Shown here: positions 37,795-47,821 of the stretch, in pieces
Numbering within the stretch: position 1 is the first letter of the stretch
Layout of the letters: every line of letters begins with the position of its first letter
Source of the DNA: Paludibacterium purpuratum
GTDB taxonomy: Bacteria > Pseudomonadota > Gammaproteobacteria > Burkholderiales > Chromobacteriaceae
DNA: 64,000 nt
NCBI RefSeq assembly: GCF_004363805.1
Contig: NZ_SNZP01000002.1
Span: forward strand, 124,001 to 188,000
Reading direction: 5' to 3'
Made by a program: the position numbers and the translations under genes
The notes under the pieces: model-generated
What the model was told of the DNA's origin: nothing
Databases searched by the model: none
The model's input: the letters and a program-made list of their open reading frames with translations, nothing else

Positions 37795-38220
37795 TCAGAA
37801 CTCAGGCTCTAGCCTGGCCTTGTCGATGTTGGCGAACGGGATGTCCACGATGCGGCCTTCCACTTCCAGTTTCACATTACCCTCCTCGAAACCGGCCAGT
37901 CGGCCCATAAACTTCTTCTGCTGCTCGATCGGCAAGCGCGTCTTGATCTTGGCCAACTGACCGACAAAACGCACGAAATCCGCTTCTTTCTTGAGCGGGC
38001 GATCCAGGCCCGGCGAGGAGACCTCGAGCCGCTCGTAGTCGACATCTTCGACCATGAACAACCGGGTCAGGTGATTGCTGACCGTAACGCAGTCTTCGAC
38101 GGTAATGCCACCGGGCTTGTCGATAAACACCCGCATGCTACCGCCCGGCGCCAGTTCGCAATCAACCAGTTCATAGCCTAGACCCGGCAACGTATTTTCA
38201 AGCAGCAAACGCACATCCAT
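37795..38220 (-). CDS. rimP: Ribosome maturation factor RimP
   Basis: A 141-residue protein needed for efficient 30S maturation. [30 protein letters not shown] and [31 protein letters not shown] are the family signatures. The start at 38220 is preceded by GGGAAAAGCA; the longer in-frame extension to 38475 runs through the leader hairpin and is not credible. First gene of the operon. Confidence 0.95.
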   Translation of the reverse strand: MDVRLLLENTLPGLGYELVDCELAPGGSMRVFIDKPGGITVEDCVTVSNHLTRLFMVEDVDYERLEVSSPGLDRPLKKEADFVRFVGQLAKIKTRLPIEQQKKFMGRLAGFEEGNVKLEVEGRIVDIPFANIDKARLEPEF

Positions 38221-38236
38221 TGCTTTTCCCACAAAT

Positions 38237-38258
38237 AAAAAATGGGCGAAACGCCCAT
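38237..38258 (-). terminator. Terminator-like hairpin in the rimP leader
   Basis: On the minus strand ATGGGCG (38258-38252), loop TTT, CGCCCAT (38248-38242) is followed by TTTTT and ATTTG, ending about 17 bases before the rimP start. No gene on this strand lies upstream for it to terminate, so premature termination or attenuation of the operon is suggested. Confidence 0.6.
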
Positions 38259-38272
38259 CCCTAAACGCCGGG

Positions 38273-38278
38273 ATTGTA
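38273..38278 (-). promoter_or_regulatory. Candidate -10 element for the rimP-nusA-infB operon
   Basis: TACAAT on the minus strand, about eight bases before the leader hairpin. The -35 region is poor (TTTTCT at about 17 bases). The transcript would begin near 38266. Confidence 0.4.
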
Positions 38279-38342
38279 ACGTATTCCGGCCAAAAAGAAA
38301 ACTCGCACGCTAATAGCTGTTTCCACCCCGAGAGCATCAATT

Positions 38343-38371
38343 TTGACGCACGAAAATCACTTATGTAAATT
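38343..38371 (+). promoter_or_regulatory. Promoter of fadD
   Basis: TTGACG (38343-38348) and TAAATT (38366-38371) are separated by 17 bases in an AT-rich stretch 122 bases before the fadD start. Divergent from the rimP promoter. Confidence 0.5.
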
Positions 38372-38492
38372 AGCAGCGCGAATGTCATAATCACAGTCAT
38401 AAAACCAATACGCAAACAACGCCGAGACGACGCCAGCAGCCACATGCCAGCGGCATGCCCGCGCGCTCGAAGCACGAGGGAGATGCTTTACG

Positions 38493-40175
38493 ATGGAAAA
38501 GATCTGGTTAAAAAGTTACCAGGCAGGGGTCGCGCACGAGATCGACATCAATACATTCCAGTCGGTTGTCGATGTTTTCGAGAAAAGCGTGCAGAAATTC
38601 CGTGATCGGCCGGCACTGGCCAACATGGACAAAATTCTCAGCTACGGCGATCTAGATCGTCTGAGCGCCGACTTCGCCTCCTATTTGCAACATCAATTGA
38701 AATTGCCCAAGGGCTCGCGTGTCGCTGTAATGATGCCGAACCTGCTGCAATATCCGGTTTGCGTCTTCGGCGCGTTACGCGCCGGCCTGACCGTGGTCAA
38801 TGTCAATCCGCTCTACACCCCGCGCGAATTGGAACACCAGTTGGTCGACGCCGGCGTCGATACCATCGTGATCCTGGAAAATTTCGCCAGCGTCCTGGAA
38901 GAAGTACTGCCGCGCACCCCGGTCAAGCATGTGGTCGTCACCGCCATCGGCGATCTACTAGGCTTCCCGCGCGCGCAGCTGGTGAATTTCGTGGTACGGA
39001 AAATCAAGAAGATGGTGCCGGCCTGGCGCATTCCCGGCCACCAACGTTTCAACGACGCCCTAGCGCTCGGCAGTCGCCAGGCGCCCACCCCGGTCGACAT
39101 CGGCCACGACGACATCGCATTCCTGCAATACACCGGCGGCACCACCGGCGTGGCCAAGGGCGCCATGCTGCTCCACAGCAATATTATCGCCAACATGCTA
39201 CAGGCCGGCGAATGGGTGAAACCGGTAGTCCGCGAGGGGCAGGAAGTCATCATCACCGCCCTGCCGCTCTACCACATCTTTTCGCTGACGGCGAACCTGA
39301 TGGTATTCACTGAGGTTGGCGCACTCAACGTACTGATCACCAATCCTCGCGACATCCCCGGCTTCGTCAAGGAAATCAAGAAATACCCGGTTACGGCCAT
39401 GACCGGCGTCAACACGCTATTCAACGCCTTGCTGCACAGCCCCGATTTCGCGACGGTTGACTTCTCCACTTGGCGCTTGGCGCTGGGCGGCGGCATGGCG
39501 GTGCAAAAGGCGGTAGCCGACAAGTGGTCGCAAGTGACCGGCGTGATCCTCGCCGAGGCCTACGGTCTGACGGAGACATCGCCTGCCGCCTGCATCAACC
39601 CGCTCGACATGCCGGCCTACAACGGCACCATTGGCTTGCCGGTGCCATCGACCGAAATTCAGATCCGCGACACCGACGGCAACGAGGTACCGTTGGGCCA
39701 ATCGGGCGAATTATGCATTCGCGGGCCGCAAGTCATGAAGGGTTATTGGAACCGCCCCGACGAAACCGCCAAGGTCATCGGACCGGATGGCTACCTGGCC
39801 ACTGGCGACATGGCGCTGATGACGCCGGACGGCTACGTCAAACTGGTCGATCGCAAGAAGGACATGATTCTGGTTTCGGGCTTCAACGTTTACCCGAACG
39901 AGATCGAAGATGTGGTCGCCGCCATGCCGGGCGTACTCGAGGTGGCCTGTATCGGCGTGCCCGACGAACATTCCGGCGAAGCGGTCAAAATCTTCGTGGT
40001 GCGCAAGGATCCGGCGCTCAACGAGGATAGCATCAAGCAGTATTGCCGCCACAATCTGACCGGTTACAAGGTGCCGCGCCATATCGAGTTCCGCGACGAA
40101 CTGCCGAAGACCAACGTTGGCAAGATTCTGCGCCGCGCACTACGCGATCAGGAGGTCGGCAAAGTCGCCGCCTGA
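38493..40175 (+). CDS. fadD: Long-chain fatty acid-CoA ligase
   Basis: A 560-residue AMP-forming acyl-CoA synthetase that activates fatty acids for beta-oxidation, usually at the inner membrane. The P-loop-like motif is YTGGTTGVAKGAML, the adenylate motifs are GYGLTETSP-type EAYGLTETSPAACIN and YLATGDMALMTPDGYVKLVDRKKDMILVSGFNVYPNEIED (the latter is the FACS signature region), and the C-terminal catalytic Lys is in LPKTNVGKILRR. Length and motif order match E. coli FadD. It is monocistronic with its own promoter and a hairpin after the stop. Confidence 0.93.
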   Translation: MEKIWLKSYQAGVAHEIDINTFQSVVDVFEKSVQKFRDRPALANMDKILSYGDLDRLSADFASYLQHQLKLPKGSRVAVMMPNLLQYPVCVFGALRAGLTVVNVNPLYTPRELEHQLVDAGVDTIVILENFASVLEEVLPRTPVKHVVVTAIGDLLGFPRAQLVNFVVRKIKKMVPAWRIPGHQRFNDALALGSRQAPTPVDIGHDDIAFLQYTGGTTGVAKGAMLLHSNIIANMLQAGEWVKPVVREGQEVIITALPLYHIFSLTANLMVFTEVGALNVLITNPRDIPGFVKEIKKYPVTAMTGVNTLFNALLHSPDFATVDFSTWRLALGGGMAVQKAVADKWSQVTGVILAEAYGLTETSPAACINPLDMPAYNGTIGLPVPSTEIQIRDTDGNEVPLGQSGELCIRGPQVMKGYWNRPDETAKVIGPDGYLATGDMALMTPDGYVKLVDRKKDMILVSGFNVYPNEIEDVVAAMPGVLEVACIGVPDEHSGEAVKIFVVRKDPALNEDSIKQYCRHNLTGYKVPRHIEFRDELPKTNVGKILRRALRDQEVGKVAA

Positions 40176-40201
40176 TAGATCGTCGTCGCGCCCGCGTTTG
40201 A

Positions 40202-40253
40202 TTTGGGCCCGTCCGGACAGGGGTTTATAAAAACCTGTTCGGGCGGGCCCAAA
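40202..40253. terminator. Long inverted repeat after fadD, possible terminator
   Basis: A 20-base arm (40202-40221, TTTGGGCCCG then TCCGGACAGG) is complementary to 40234-40253 with two mismatches or wobbles, around a 12-base AT-rich loop. The flanking A-run gives a short T-run only on the minus strand, so on the plus strand it is an unusual terminator. Confidence 0.5.
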
Positions 40254-40316
40254 ATCATGTTCTGGCCGGCGGCTGATGCTAATATTGGCTATTCTGACCC
40301 ACTACCCCATGGCGCC

Positions 40317-41791
<1,475 letters not shown>

Positions 41792-41856
41792 GGTATCATC
41801 TTGCGCGGCCGTCGTGGTAATTGACGACGTCCGCATTACTCCGACAGAAAGACGGC

Positions 41857-42489
41857 ATGGAACTCGAAGTCAGCAAAATCTTCATGGCACTCTTAGTGCT
41901 GATCAACCCGCTGTCGGCGGTGCCGATCTTTATCGGTCTCACGCCGCACAGCAGCCAAGCCGAGCGCAAGAAGATCGCCAAGCTCGCCTCGATCACCATT
42001 GCCGCCGTAGTCTGCCTGTTCTCGCTGGTCGGCCAGGGGCTGCTGAGCTTTCTCGGCATCAGCATCGGTTCGTTCCAGGTTGCCGGCGGGTTGCTGGTGC
42101 TGATGATCGCGCTGGCGATGATGAACGCCCAGCCGACGCCGACCAAAACCACCGACGAAGAGCGCAGCGAAGCCGAATCCAAGGCCAACATCGCGGTCGT
42201 GCCGTTGGCGATTCCGCTGATGTCCGGCCCTGGCGCCATTTCGACAGTCATCATCTACGCCACCACGGCACACAGCTGGCTCGACGTACTCAAGATCATC
42301 GTCAGCGGCATGATGGTTGCCATCGTCTGCTACGGCGCACTCAACATGGCCACGCCGATCAGCCGCGTACTGGGCAAGACCGGCATCAACATCGTCAACC
42401 GCGTCATGGGTATGCTGCTCGCCGCGCTGTCGGTGGAAATCATGGTCGACGGCCTCTACCGGCTATTCCCGCTCCTCGGCAATCATTAA
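41857..42489 (+). CDS. MarC family integral membrane protein
   Basis: About 210 residues with six predicted membrane helices. The N-terminal LLVLINPLSAVPIFIGLTP, then AIPLMSGPGAISTVIIY and the C-terminal GINIVNRVMGMLLAALSVEIMVDGL are MarC/UPF0056 signatures. The function is not established; the old antibiotic-resistance link has been withdrawn. The ATG at 41857 with AGAAAG upstream is preferred to a TTG 36 bases earlier. Confidence 0.88.
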   Translation: MELEVSKIFMALLVLINPLSAVPIFIGLTPHSSQAERKKIAKLASITIAAVVCLFSLVGQGLLSFLGISIGSFQVAGGLLVLMIALAMMNAQPTPTKTTDEERSEAESKANIAVVPLAIPLMSGPGAISTVIIYATTAHSWLDVLKIIVSGMMVAIVCYGALNMATPISRVLGKTGINIVNRVMGMLLAALSVEIMVDGLYRLFPLLGNH

Positions 42490-42797
42490 TTGGCGCGTTG
42501 ACGCCAGGGCGTTGCGTGCTTTCGCCGAAGGCAATGCACGCAACGTTGTACGCCCTTCCGGGAAAATCGTTCCCGCCCCACCCTTCCCCTTAAGGCGAGT
42601 TGACAAAACTCGCGCGCTCGCTAGTTAGCCAACTTTTTTCCCGCTAGCGCTGGCTAGAAGATCAGTCATCGTTTGCCAACGAACTCCCACACTGACGGCA
42701 AGTCGCCGCGCCACTTTGGGGTGCGAAGGCTTGCATGGGTCGCTCGAACTCCGAGCGACCCAAGCCCTTTTGGTCAACGATCCGATTGGAGCTTTTC
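42490..42797. other. 308-base gap before the protease gene
   Basis: No gene is supported. It holds an inverted repeat CGTTGCGTGC/GCACGCAACG (42510-42519, 42536-42545) suited to be the marC terminator or an extragenic palindrome, and a strong hairpin at 42736-42762 in the presumed leader of the protease. No recognised riboswitch consensus was found. Confidence 0.5.
42736..42762 (+). other. 11-bp hairpin upstream of the secreted protease
   Basis: TGGGTCGCTCG (42736-42746) and CGAGCGACCCA (42752-42762) pair perfectly around AACTC and are followed by AGCCCTTTTGG. It ends 35 bases before the protease ATG. It could be an attenuator or mRNA stabiliser. Confidence 0.5.
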
Positions 42798-43823
42798 ATG
42801 CCATACTCGATCAAACGCCGCACCCTTGCCGCGGCATTTCTCACATCGTTACTGCTGCCCGGCTGGTCATTCGCGGCCCCCTCGGAACCCGCCACAGCGA
42901 GCGAGGCGATGACCGCCAGCGATCTTGCGGCGGTCGCCAAACTCGCCCGTATCCGAAGCGACATCCAGCGTAGCGCAGCCGGTTGGCAGGCACGACTCAC
43001 CAATGTGGCGCGCTTGTCGTTTAGCGCCAAACAGCGCATGACGGGGGTACCGGAGGGCAGTCACAACCTGCCCTCGTTCACCAATCCGGCATTCGAGCAC
43101 CCGGGTGCCGCGGCATTGCCGGCACAATACGATTGGCGCAATGTCAGCGGACGCAACTATGTCTCCTCGATCAAAAATCAAGGGCAATGCGGCAGCTGCT
43201 GGGCCTTTGCCGTCACCGCCGCGCTGGAATCCAAGGCGATGATCAACAACAACGCCCCAGGCTCGAACCTCGACTTGTCGGAGCAGATCGTCTTGTCCTG
43301 CAGCAATGCCGGCAGTTGCGATGGCGGCTGGCCGGATCAGGCGTCCAAGTTCTTGGTCGGGACCGGCGATGCGAATGAGCGTTACTTCCGCTATACCGCC
43401 GCCGATACCGCTTGCAGCCAAGCGGCGGCGGGCTGGCGCAACGCCGCATATCGGCTGAAAAGCTGGAAATACGTCGTGAGCAATGCAACACCCAGTGTCA
43501 GCCTGCTGAAAAATGCGCTCTACTCGAGCGGACCGCTGGTGACCACCATGCGTGTCTATGAGGATTTTTACTACTACGACTCGGGCGTTTATCGCCATAC
43601 TTCCGGCGACTATGTCGGCAATCACGCCATCGTGATCGTCGGTTGGGACGACAAGGCACAGGCCTTCATCGTCAAGAACAGTTGGGGAACCGACTGGGGC
43701 GAGAACGGCTTCTTCCTGATTAGCTATCAGGAGCTGAGCGGCGATACGCAATTCGGCGACCAGATGACCTTGGCCGACGGCCCGACCATCACGCCGTCGC
43801 AATTATCGCCGGCAGGCAGCTAG
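42798..43823 (+). CDS. Secreted papain-like (C1A) cysteine protease
   Basis: About 341 residues. A signal peptide (residues 1-26, ending SFAA) is followed by a short helical pro-region (about 27-105) and a mature papain domain. Catalytic residues are Gln128 and Cys134 in NQGQCGSCWAF, His276 in GNHAIVIVGWDD and Asn294 in KNSWGTDWGENGFF. YDWR at the mature N-terminus is typical of C1A enzymes. It is predicted to be exported by Sec and active outside the cytoplasm. C1A proteases are uncommon in proteobacteria compared with eukaryotes. GGAG eight bases before the ATG fixes the start. Confidence 0.92.
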   Translation: MPYSIKRRTLAAAFLTSLLLPGWSFAAPSEPATASEAMTASDLAAVAKLARIRSDIQRSAAGWQARLTNVARLSFSAKQRMTGVPEGSHNLPSFTNPAFEHPGAAALPAQYDWRNVSGRNYVSSIKNQGQCGSCWAFAVTAALESKAMINNNAPGSNLDLSEQIVLSCSNAGSCDGGWPDQASKFLVGTGDANERYFRYTAADTACSQAAAGWRNAAYRLKSWKYVVSNATPSVSLLKNALYSSGPLVTTMRVYEDFYYYDSGVYRHTSGDYVGNHAIVIVGWDDKAQAFIVKNSWGTDWGENGFFLISYQELSGDTQFGDQMTLADGPTITPSQLSPAGS

Positions 43824-43833
43824 TCGCGCGACT

Positions 43834-43864
43834 CGCGCCAGCTCGGCGATGCCGGGCTGGCGCG
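43834..43864. terminator. Hairpin between convergent protease and recR genes
   Basis: CGCGCCAGC (43834-43842) and GCTGGCGCG (43856-43864) enclose CGGC-GAT-GCCG, a nearly continuous 13-base stem. There is no T-run. Confidence 0.4.
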
Positions 43865-43887
43865 GCATTCACCGCCCGTGCCAGACC

Positions 43888-44484
43888 TTATGCCTGGCGT
43901 CGCTCATAGAGGGCTTGTGCCAGCGTGCCGGGGTCGACATGTTCAAGCTCGCCGCCCACCGGCATACCGCGCGCAATACGGCTAACCTTGAGACCGCGCT
44001 GCTTCAAGAGCTCGCCGATCATGTGGGCGGTCACCTCGCCCTCGGCGGTGAAATTGGTGGCCAAGATCACCTCCTCGACCACGCCGTCCTGCGCGCGCAA
44101 CAGCAGCTTATCCAGATTGGCTTCACGCGGGCCGAGGCCCTCTAGCGGCGAGATACGCCCCATCAGCACGAAATACAGACCGTCGAAGCAGCGTGCCTGC
44201 TCCAGCATCAACAGGTCGGCAGGCATTTCGACCACGCACAGCTGGCTTTGATTGCGCTCGCTATCGGCGCACAAGTTGCACAATGGCGTTTCGCTGAAGG
44301 TATTGCAGCGCTCGCAGTGCACTAGGCTACTCAACGCACGATCGAGCGCTCGGGCGAGCTTCTCCGCCCCTGCCTGTTCGCGCTGCAGCAGGTGAAAGGC
44401 CATGCGTTGGGCCGATTTCGGCCCAACGCCCGGCAGAACCTTTAACGCCGCGATCAAATGATCGAGCGAAGGCGGGTTTTTCAT
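43888..44484 (-). CDS. recR: Recombination protein RecR
   Basis: A 198-residue RecFOR component that loads RecA on gapped [18 protein letters not shown] is the helix-hairpin-helix, [16 protein letters not shown] the four-cysteine zinc finger, and the Toprim domain begins at [14 protein letters not shown]. Full length. Overlaps or abuts ybaB in the conserved dnaX-ybaB-recR operon. Confidence 0.96.
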   Translation of the reverse strand: MKNPPSLDHLIAALKVLPGVGPKSAQRMAFHLLQREQAGAEKLARALDRALSSLVHCERCNTFSETPLCNLCADSERNQSQLCVVEMPADLLMLEQARCFDGLYFVLMGRISPLEGLGPREANLDKLLLRAQDGVVEEVILATNFTAEGEVTAHMIGELLKQRGLKVSRIARGMPVGGELEHVDPGTLAQALYERRQA

Positions 44485-44822
44485 CAGAAGGGAAACTTCA
44501 TGCCCGGCGGCAGGCTGAGGCCGGAGGTAAAGCCAGCCATTTTTTCCTGCGAGGTCGCCTCGGCTTTGCGCACCGCGTCGTTGACCGCGGCGGCGATCAG
44601 GTCTTCCAACATTTCCTTGTCGTCGGCAGCATCGGTCAGCAGGCTATCGTCGATCGCTACACGCTTGACGTCGTGCCCACAGGTCATGACCACCTTGACC
44701 ATACCGGCGCCGGCTTGGCCTTCGACTTCGATGCTCGCCAGCTCTTCCTGCGCCTTCTTCATGTTTTCCTGCATTTGCTGCGCCTGCTTCATCAGGCCGG
44801 CCATACCGCCTTTTCCGAACAT
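44484..44822 (-). CDS. YbaB/EbfC family nucleoid-associated protein
   Basis: A 112-residue small DNA-binding protein. [25 protein letters not shown] forms the N-terminal helix and [21 protein letters not shown] the central sheet. It is conserved between dnaX and recR in many bacteria; roles in nucleoid organisation and repair are reported. It starts three bases after the dnaX stop. Confidence 0.94.
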   Translation of the reverse strand: MFGKGGMAGLMKQAQQMQENMKKAQEELASIEVEGQAGAGMVKVVMTCGHDVKRVAIDDSLLTDAADDKEMLEDLIAAAVNDAVRKAEATSQEKMAGFTSGLSLPPGMKFPF

Positions 44823-44825
44823 TGC

Positions 44826-46691
44826 TTACGACTCCTGCATGGGTTGAATGGTATCCGTGAGCAGCCTGGCGTCGAAATCGCGCACAAACTGCTGAACCAC
44901 GGCATCGGTTTCCAGTGATTGCCGCGCCGTCGCCAATTGCTCCTGGCGATCGCGGGCGTCTTTCATCGCGGGGGTGTCGCCCCCAAGATCCTCGACGCTC
45001 ACCGTGACAATGAGTGCGTCGCCGAATCGCTCGGCCAGCACGCTCTTGAGTTTTTCCTGGTAATCGCGCGCCGCCAGATGGCGAAAGCTGTCGGGCACCG
45101 CGAGCGCCAAATGACGGCCGTCGAACGACTTGAGCATGGCGTTTTGCGCCAGCATGCGTGCCGCCCCCATGCGCGGACCCAGTTCGCCGATCAGCGCGAT
45201 CCAGTCGCCGTCGAACACGGCGAGTTCAGGCGCCGCAGCCGGTGGCTCGGGCACGTAATCGTCGTCGGTCGGCGGCATCACGCCCAAGGCCGTCGCTTCC
45301 TGTTCGTCATCCCACGGCGGCGTAGATTCTGTCTGTTGCACTGCGGGCACGGCAGGCGTTGCGGCGATCGCCCTAGCCGCCGGCACTGCAGGCTCGGGCT
45401 CGGGCGCGGGCTCGGATTCTGGCTCGGCAGGCGGCGGCGCATCCCGCTCGGCACGCACCGGACGACCACTCAATTGAGCCAGCAGATCCTTGGCCGCCGC
45501 GGCGCCATGCGAGCCGGTGCTTGCCGGCGGGCGCGGTGGCGGCGGCTTCGGCGCTCCGCCGGCAGCCGGCGTACTTTGCGCCGGCGCCGAACCGGTATCG
45601 ACGGCCTGGCGAGGATGGAAAGCCAACATGCGCAGCAGCGTCATCGAGAAGCCGGCCAGTTCGTCCGGCGCCAACGCCAGATCTCGTCGGCCATGCAAGG
45701 CGATCTGGTAATAAAGTTGCACGTCTTCCGGCGCGACTCGCGCGGCGAGCTGCGCCAATGTTTCACGCTCCGGCTCGTCGTCGGCAATGGCATCCGGCAC
45801 GGTCTGCATCAGCGCGACTTGGTGCCACAAGAGCGCCATTTCCGCCAGTGCACCGTCGAAACCGATGCTACGCTCGGCAAGGAGAGCCGCCTCGCTCATC
45901 AGCCGAGGGCCGTCCGCATCGGCCAAAGCCTCGGCCAGCTCGAACAGATAACGCCGGTCGACGGCGCCGAGCATCGCGCGCACCCCCTCCTCGCGCACTT
46001 CGCCAACGCCATAGGCGATGGCCTGGTCGAGCAGCGACAACGCGTCGCGCATCGAGCCCGATGCCGCGCGGCCCAGCAGCGACAACGACGCCGTATCGAA
46101 GGCCACACCCTCTTGCTCCAGCACATGCGCGAGATGGCCCGATATCTGTTGCGGCGTCATGTTGCGCAGATTGAACTGCAGGCAACGCGACAGCACCGTG
46201 ACCGGCACCTTTTGCGGGTCGGTGGTCGCCAGGATGAACTTCACGTGCGCCGGCGGCTCCTCGAGCGTCTTGAGCATGGCGTTGAAGGCACTCTTCGACA
46301 GCATGTGCACTTCGTCGATGATGTATACCTTGAAGCGCCCCAGGCTCGGTGCGTACTGAGCGTTTTCCAGCACTTCGCGGATGTTGTCGATGCCGGTATT
46401 GGACGCAGCATCGATTTCCAACAAGTCGACGAAACGGCCGGCATCGATCTGGCGGCAAGCGGCGCATTCGCCGCACGGCTCGGCCCCGACGCCCAGTTCG
46501 CAATTCAGGCTCTTGGCCAGAATACGGGCGATGGTGGTTTTACCCACCCCGCGCGTGCCGGTCAGCAGGTAGGCATGATGCAGCCGCGCGTCGGTCAGCG
46601 CGTTCTTTAGCGCGCGCACCACGTGCTCCTGGCCGACCAGGTCGGCGAAGCGCTTGGGCCGCCACTTACGGGCTAGAACTTGATAGGTCAT
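44826..46691 (-). CDS. dnaX: DNA polymerase III subunit gamma/tau
   Basis: About 621 residues. The AAA+ clamp-loader ATPase has Walker A GTRGVGKTT, a four-cysteine zinc site CGECAACRQIDAGR, and Walker B IIDEVHMLS. A proline/alanine-rich linker (about 365-490) leads to a C-terminal tau domain that would bind the polymerase and helicase. The start MTYQVLARKWRP at 46691 agrees with the family; a TTG 21 bases upstream is an alternative. I see no A-AAA-AAG slippery site, so a gamma form by E. coli-type frameshifting is not evident. Confidence 0.95.
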   Translation of the reverse strand: MTYQVLARKWRPKRFADLVGQEHVVRALKNALTDARLHHAYLLTGTRGVGKTTIARILAKSLNCELGVGAEPCGECAACRQIDAGRFVDLLEIDAASNTGIDNIREVLENAQYAPSLGRFKVYIIDEVHMLSKSAFNAMLKTLEEPPAHVKFILATTDPQKVPVTVLSRCLQFNLRNMTPQQISGHLAHVLEQEGVAFDTASLSLLGRAASGSMRDALSLLDQAIAYGVGEVREEGVRAMLGAVDRRYLFELAEALADADGPRLMSEAALLAERSIGFDGALAEMALLWHQVALMQTVPDAIADDEPERETLAQLAARVAPEDVQLYYQIALHGRRDLALAPDELAGFSMTLLRMLAFHPRQAVDTGSAPAQSTPAAGGAPKPPPPRPPASTGSHGAAAAKDLLAQLSGRPVRAERDAPPPAEPESEPAPEPEPAVPAARAIAATPAVPAVQQTESTPPWDDEQEATALGVMPPTDDDYVPEPPAAAPELAVFDGDWIALIGELGPRMGAARMLAQNAMLKSFDGRHLALAVPDSFRHLAARDYQEKLKSVLAERFGDALIVTVSVEDLGGDTPAMKDARDRQEQLATARQSLETDAVVQQFVRDFDARLLTDTIQPMQES

Positions 46692-46745
46692 GGAGGCGGA
46701 TTCTAATGGCAATTGACCGGGATGGCGAAATCTTTCTCCGGGAAA

Positions 46746-47753
46746 TCAGTTCGGCGTCTGGCCATACGCCGACGCCAGATACCGCGACTTGATCTCGCGG
46801 GCGATCTCCTGCGCCACCTTGGCGTAGAGCGTACTCTTGTTGTAGCGGGTAATGACGTAGAAGTTGTTAAGTCCCAGCCAGTATTGCGTGACGCCGGGCG
46901 CCACCTCTAGCGGCACCAGCACCGCACGCACATCGCGCGCGAGCGGCACCTGCGGGCGGATGCCCATCTCGGCCAGTTCCGCCGCCGTGTAGTGCAGGTT
47001 GAACTTATCGGCCGACAGCGCGTCAACCTCCGGCCCCGGCGCCACGTCGGCCGGAATGACGGTGTCGTCGCCATGTATCCAGCCATGCAGGTGGAAGTAG
47101 TTGGCCACGCTGCCGATTGCGTCGTCGGCATTGTTCCAGATGTCTCGATGGCCGCTGCTGTCGAAATCCACCGCCCACTTACGGAAGCTCGACGGCATGA
47201 ACTGCGGCCAGCCCATCGCACCGGCATACGACCCCTTGAAGGTCATCGGGTCGAGCCGCTCCTCGTGGGCCAACAGCAGCAGTTCGGTCAATTCGTTACG
47301 GAAGTAATCGGCGCGACGAGGGTAATCGAAGCCCAGCGTCGACAGCGCATCGACCACGCGGAAGCTGCCGGTGTTGCGACCATAGTGGGTCTCGATACCG
47401 AGGATCGCCACGATCACCTCCGGCTCGACGCCGTAGACCTTCTCGGCACGTTCGAGCGCCTCCCGGTGCGCCGTCCAGAAGGCGACGCCATCGTTGAGCA
47501 GTTTTTCGTTGAAGAAGTTGGCGCGAAATTGGTACCAGGGTCGCGAGGTGGATGGGCGATCCATGATTTCGATAATGCGCGGCTTAACGTCGACATTGGC
47601 GAACACGGCCTCGAGCTCGGGGCGCGAAAACTGGCCGGTCGCCACCTTCTCGTCGATATACCGTTGCACGTCAGGTCGGGCGAGGAAGGCGGCGTCGGCC
47701 TGGGCCAACAGCGGCGTGGCGGCGAACAGCGCCGCCAATATCGTTTTTTTCAT
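46746..47753 (-). CDS. mltB: Lytic murein transglycosylase B
   Basis: About 335 residues. A signal peptide (MKKTILAALFAATPLLAQADA) lacks a lipobox, so the product is probably a soluble periplasmic form, unlike lipoprotein MltB of E. coli. The catalytic Glu121 is in AILGIETHYGRN, followed by YAGAMGWPQFMPSSFR and GWIHGDD of the family. It cleaves peptidoglycan glycan strands with anhydro-muramyl product formation. An ATG nine bases upstream (47762) is an equally possible start. Confidence 0.93.
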   Translation of the reverse strand: MKKTILAALFAATPLLAQADAAFLARPDVQRYIDEKVATGQFSRPELEAVFANVDVKPRIIEIMDRPSTSRPWYQFRANFFNEKLLNDGVAFWTAHREALERAEKVYGVEPEVIVAILGIETHYGRNTGSFRVVDALSTLGFDYPRRADYFRNELTELLLLAHEERLDPMTFKGSYAGAMGWPQFMPSSFRKWAVDFDSSGHRDIWNNADDAIGSVANYFHLHGWIHGDDTVIPADVAPGPEVDALSADKFNLHYTAAELAEMGIRPQVPLARDVRAVLVPLEVAPGVTQYWLGLNNFYVITRYNKSTLYAKVAQEIAREIKSRYLASAYGQTPN

Positions 47754-47821
47754 GACATCCATTCTTTTAAAGCCTGTTTACGATCTTTTGTGGACTGCGC
47801 CGGCCTGGCAGCGCATCGCGG

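Noticed and set aside
34796-37960. 1054-codon open frame antisense to infB and nusA
   Set aside because: Spans two conserved genes on the opposite strand and has no recognisable domain or suitable ribosome-binding site.
42600-42797. Cyclic-di-GMP or other riboswitch before the protease
   Set aside because: Compared by eye with remembered consensus blocks and no ordered match was found; only a simple hairpin is supported.
44826-46691. Programmed frameshift in dnaX
   Set aside because: No A-AAA-AAG-like slippery heptamer was found in the linker region, so a gamma product by this route cannot be supported.
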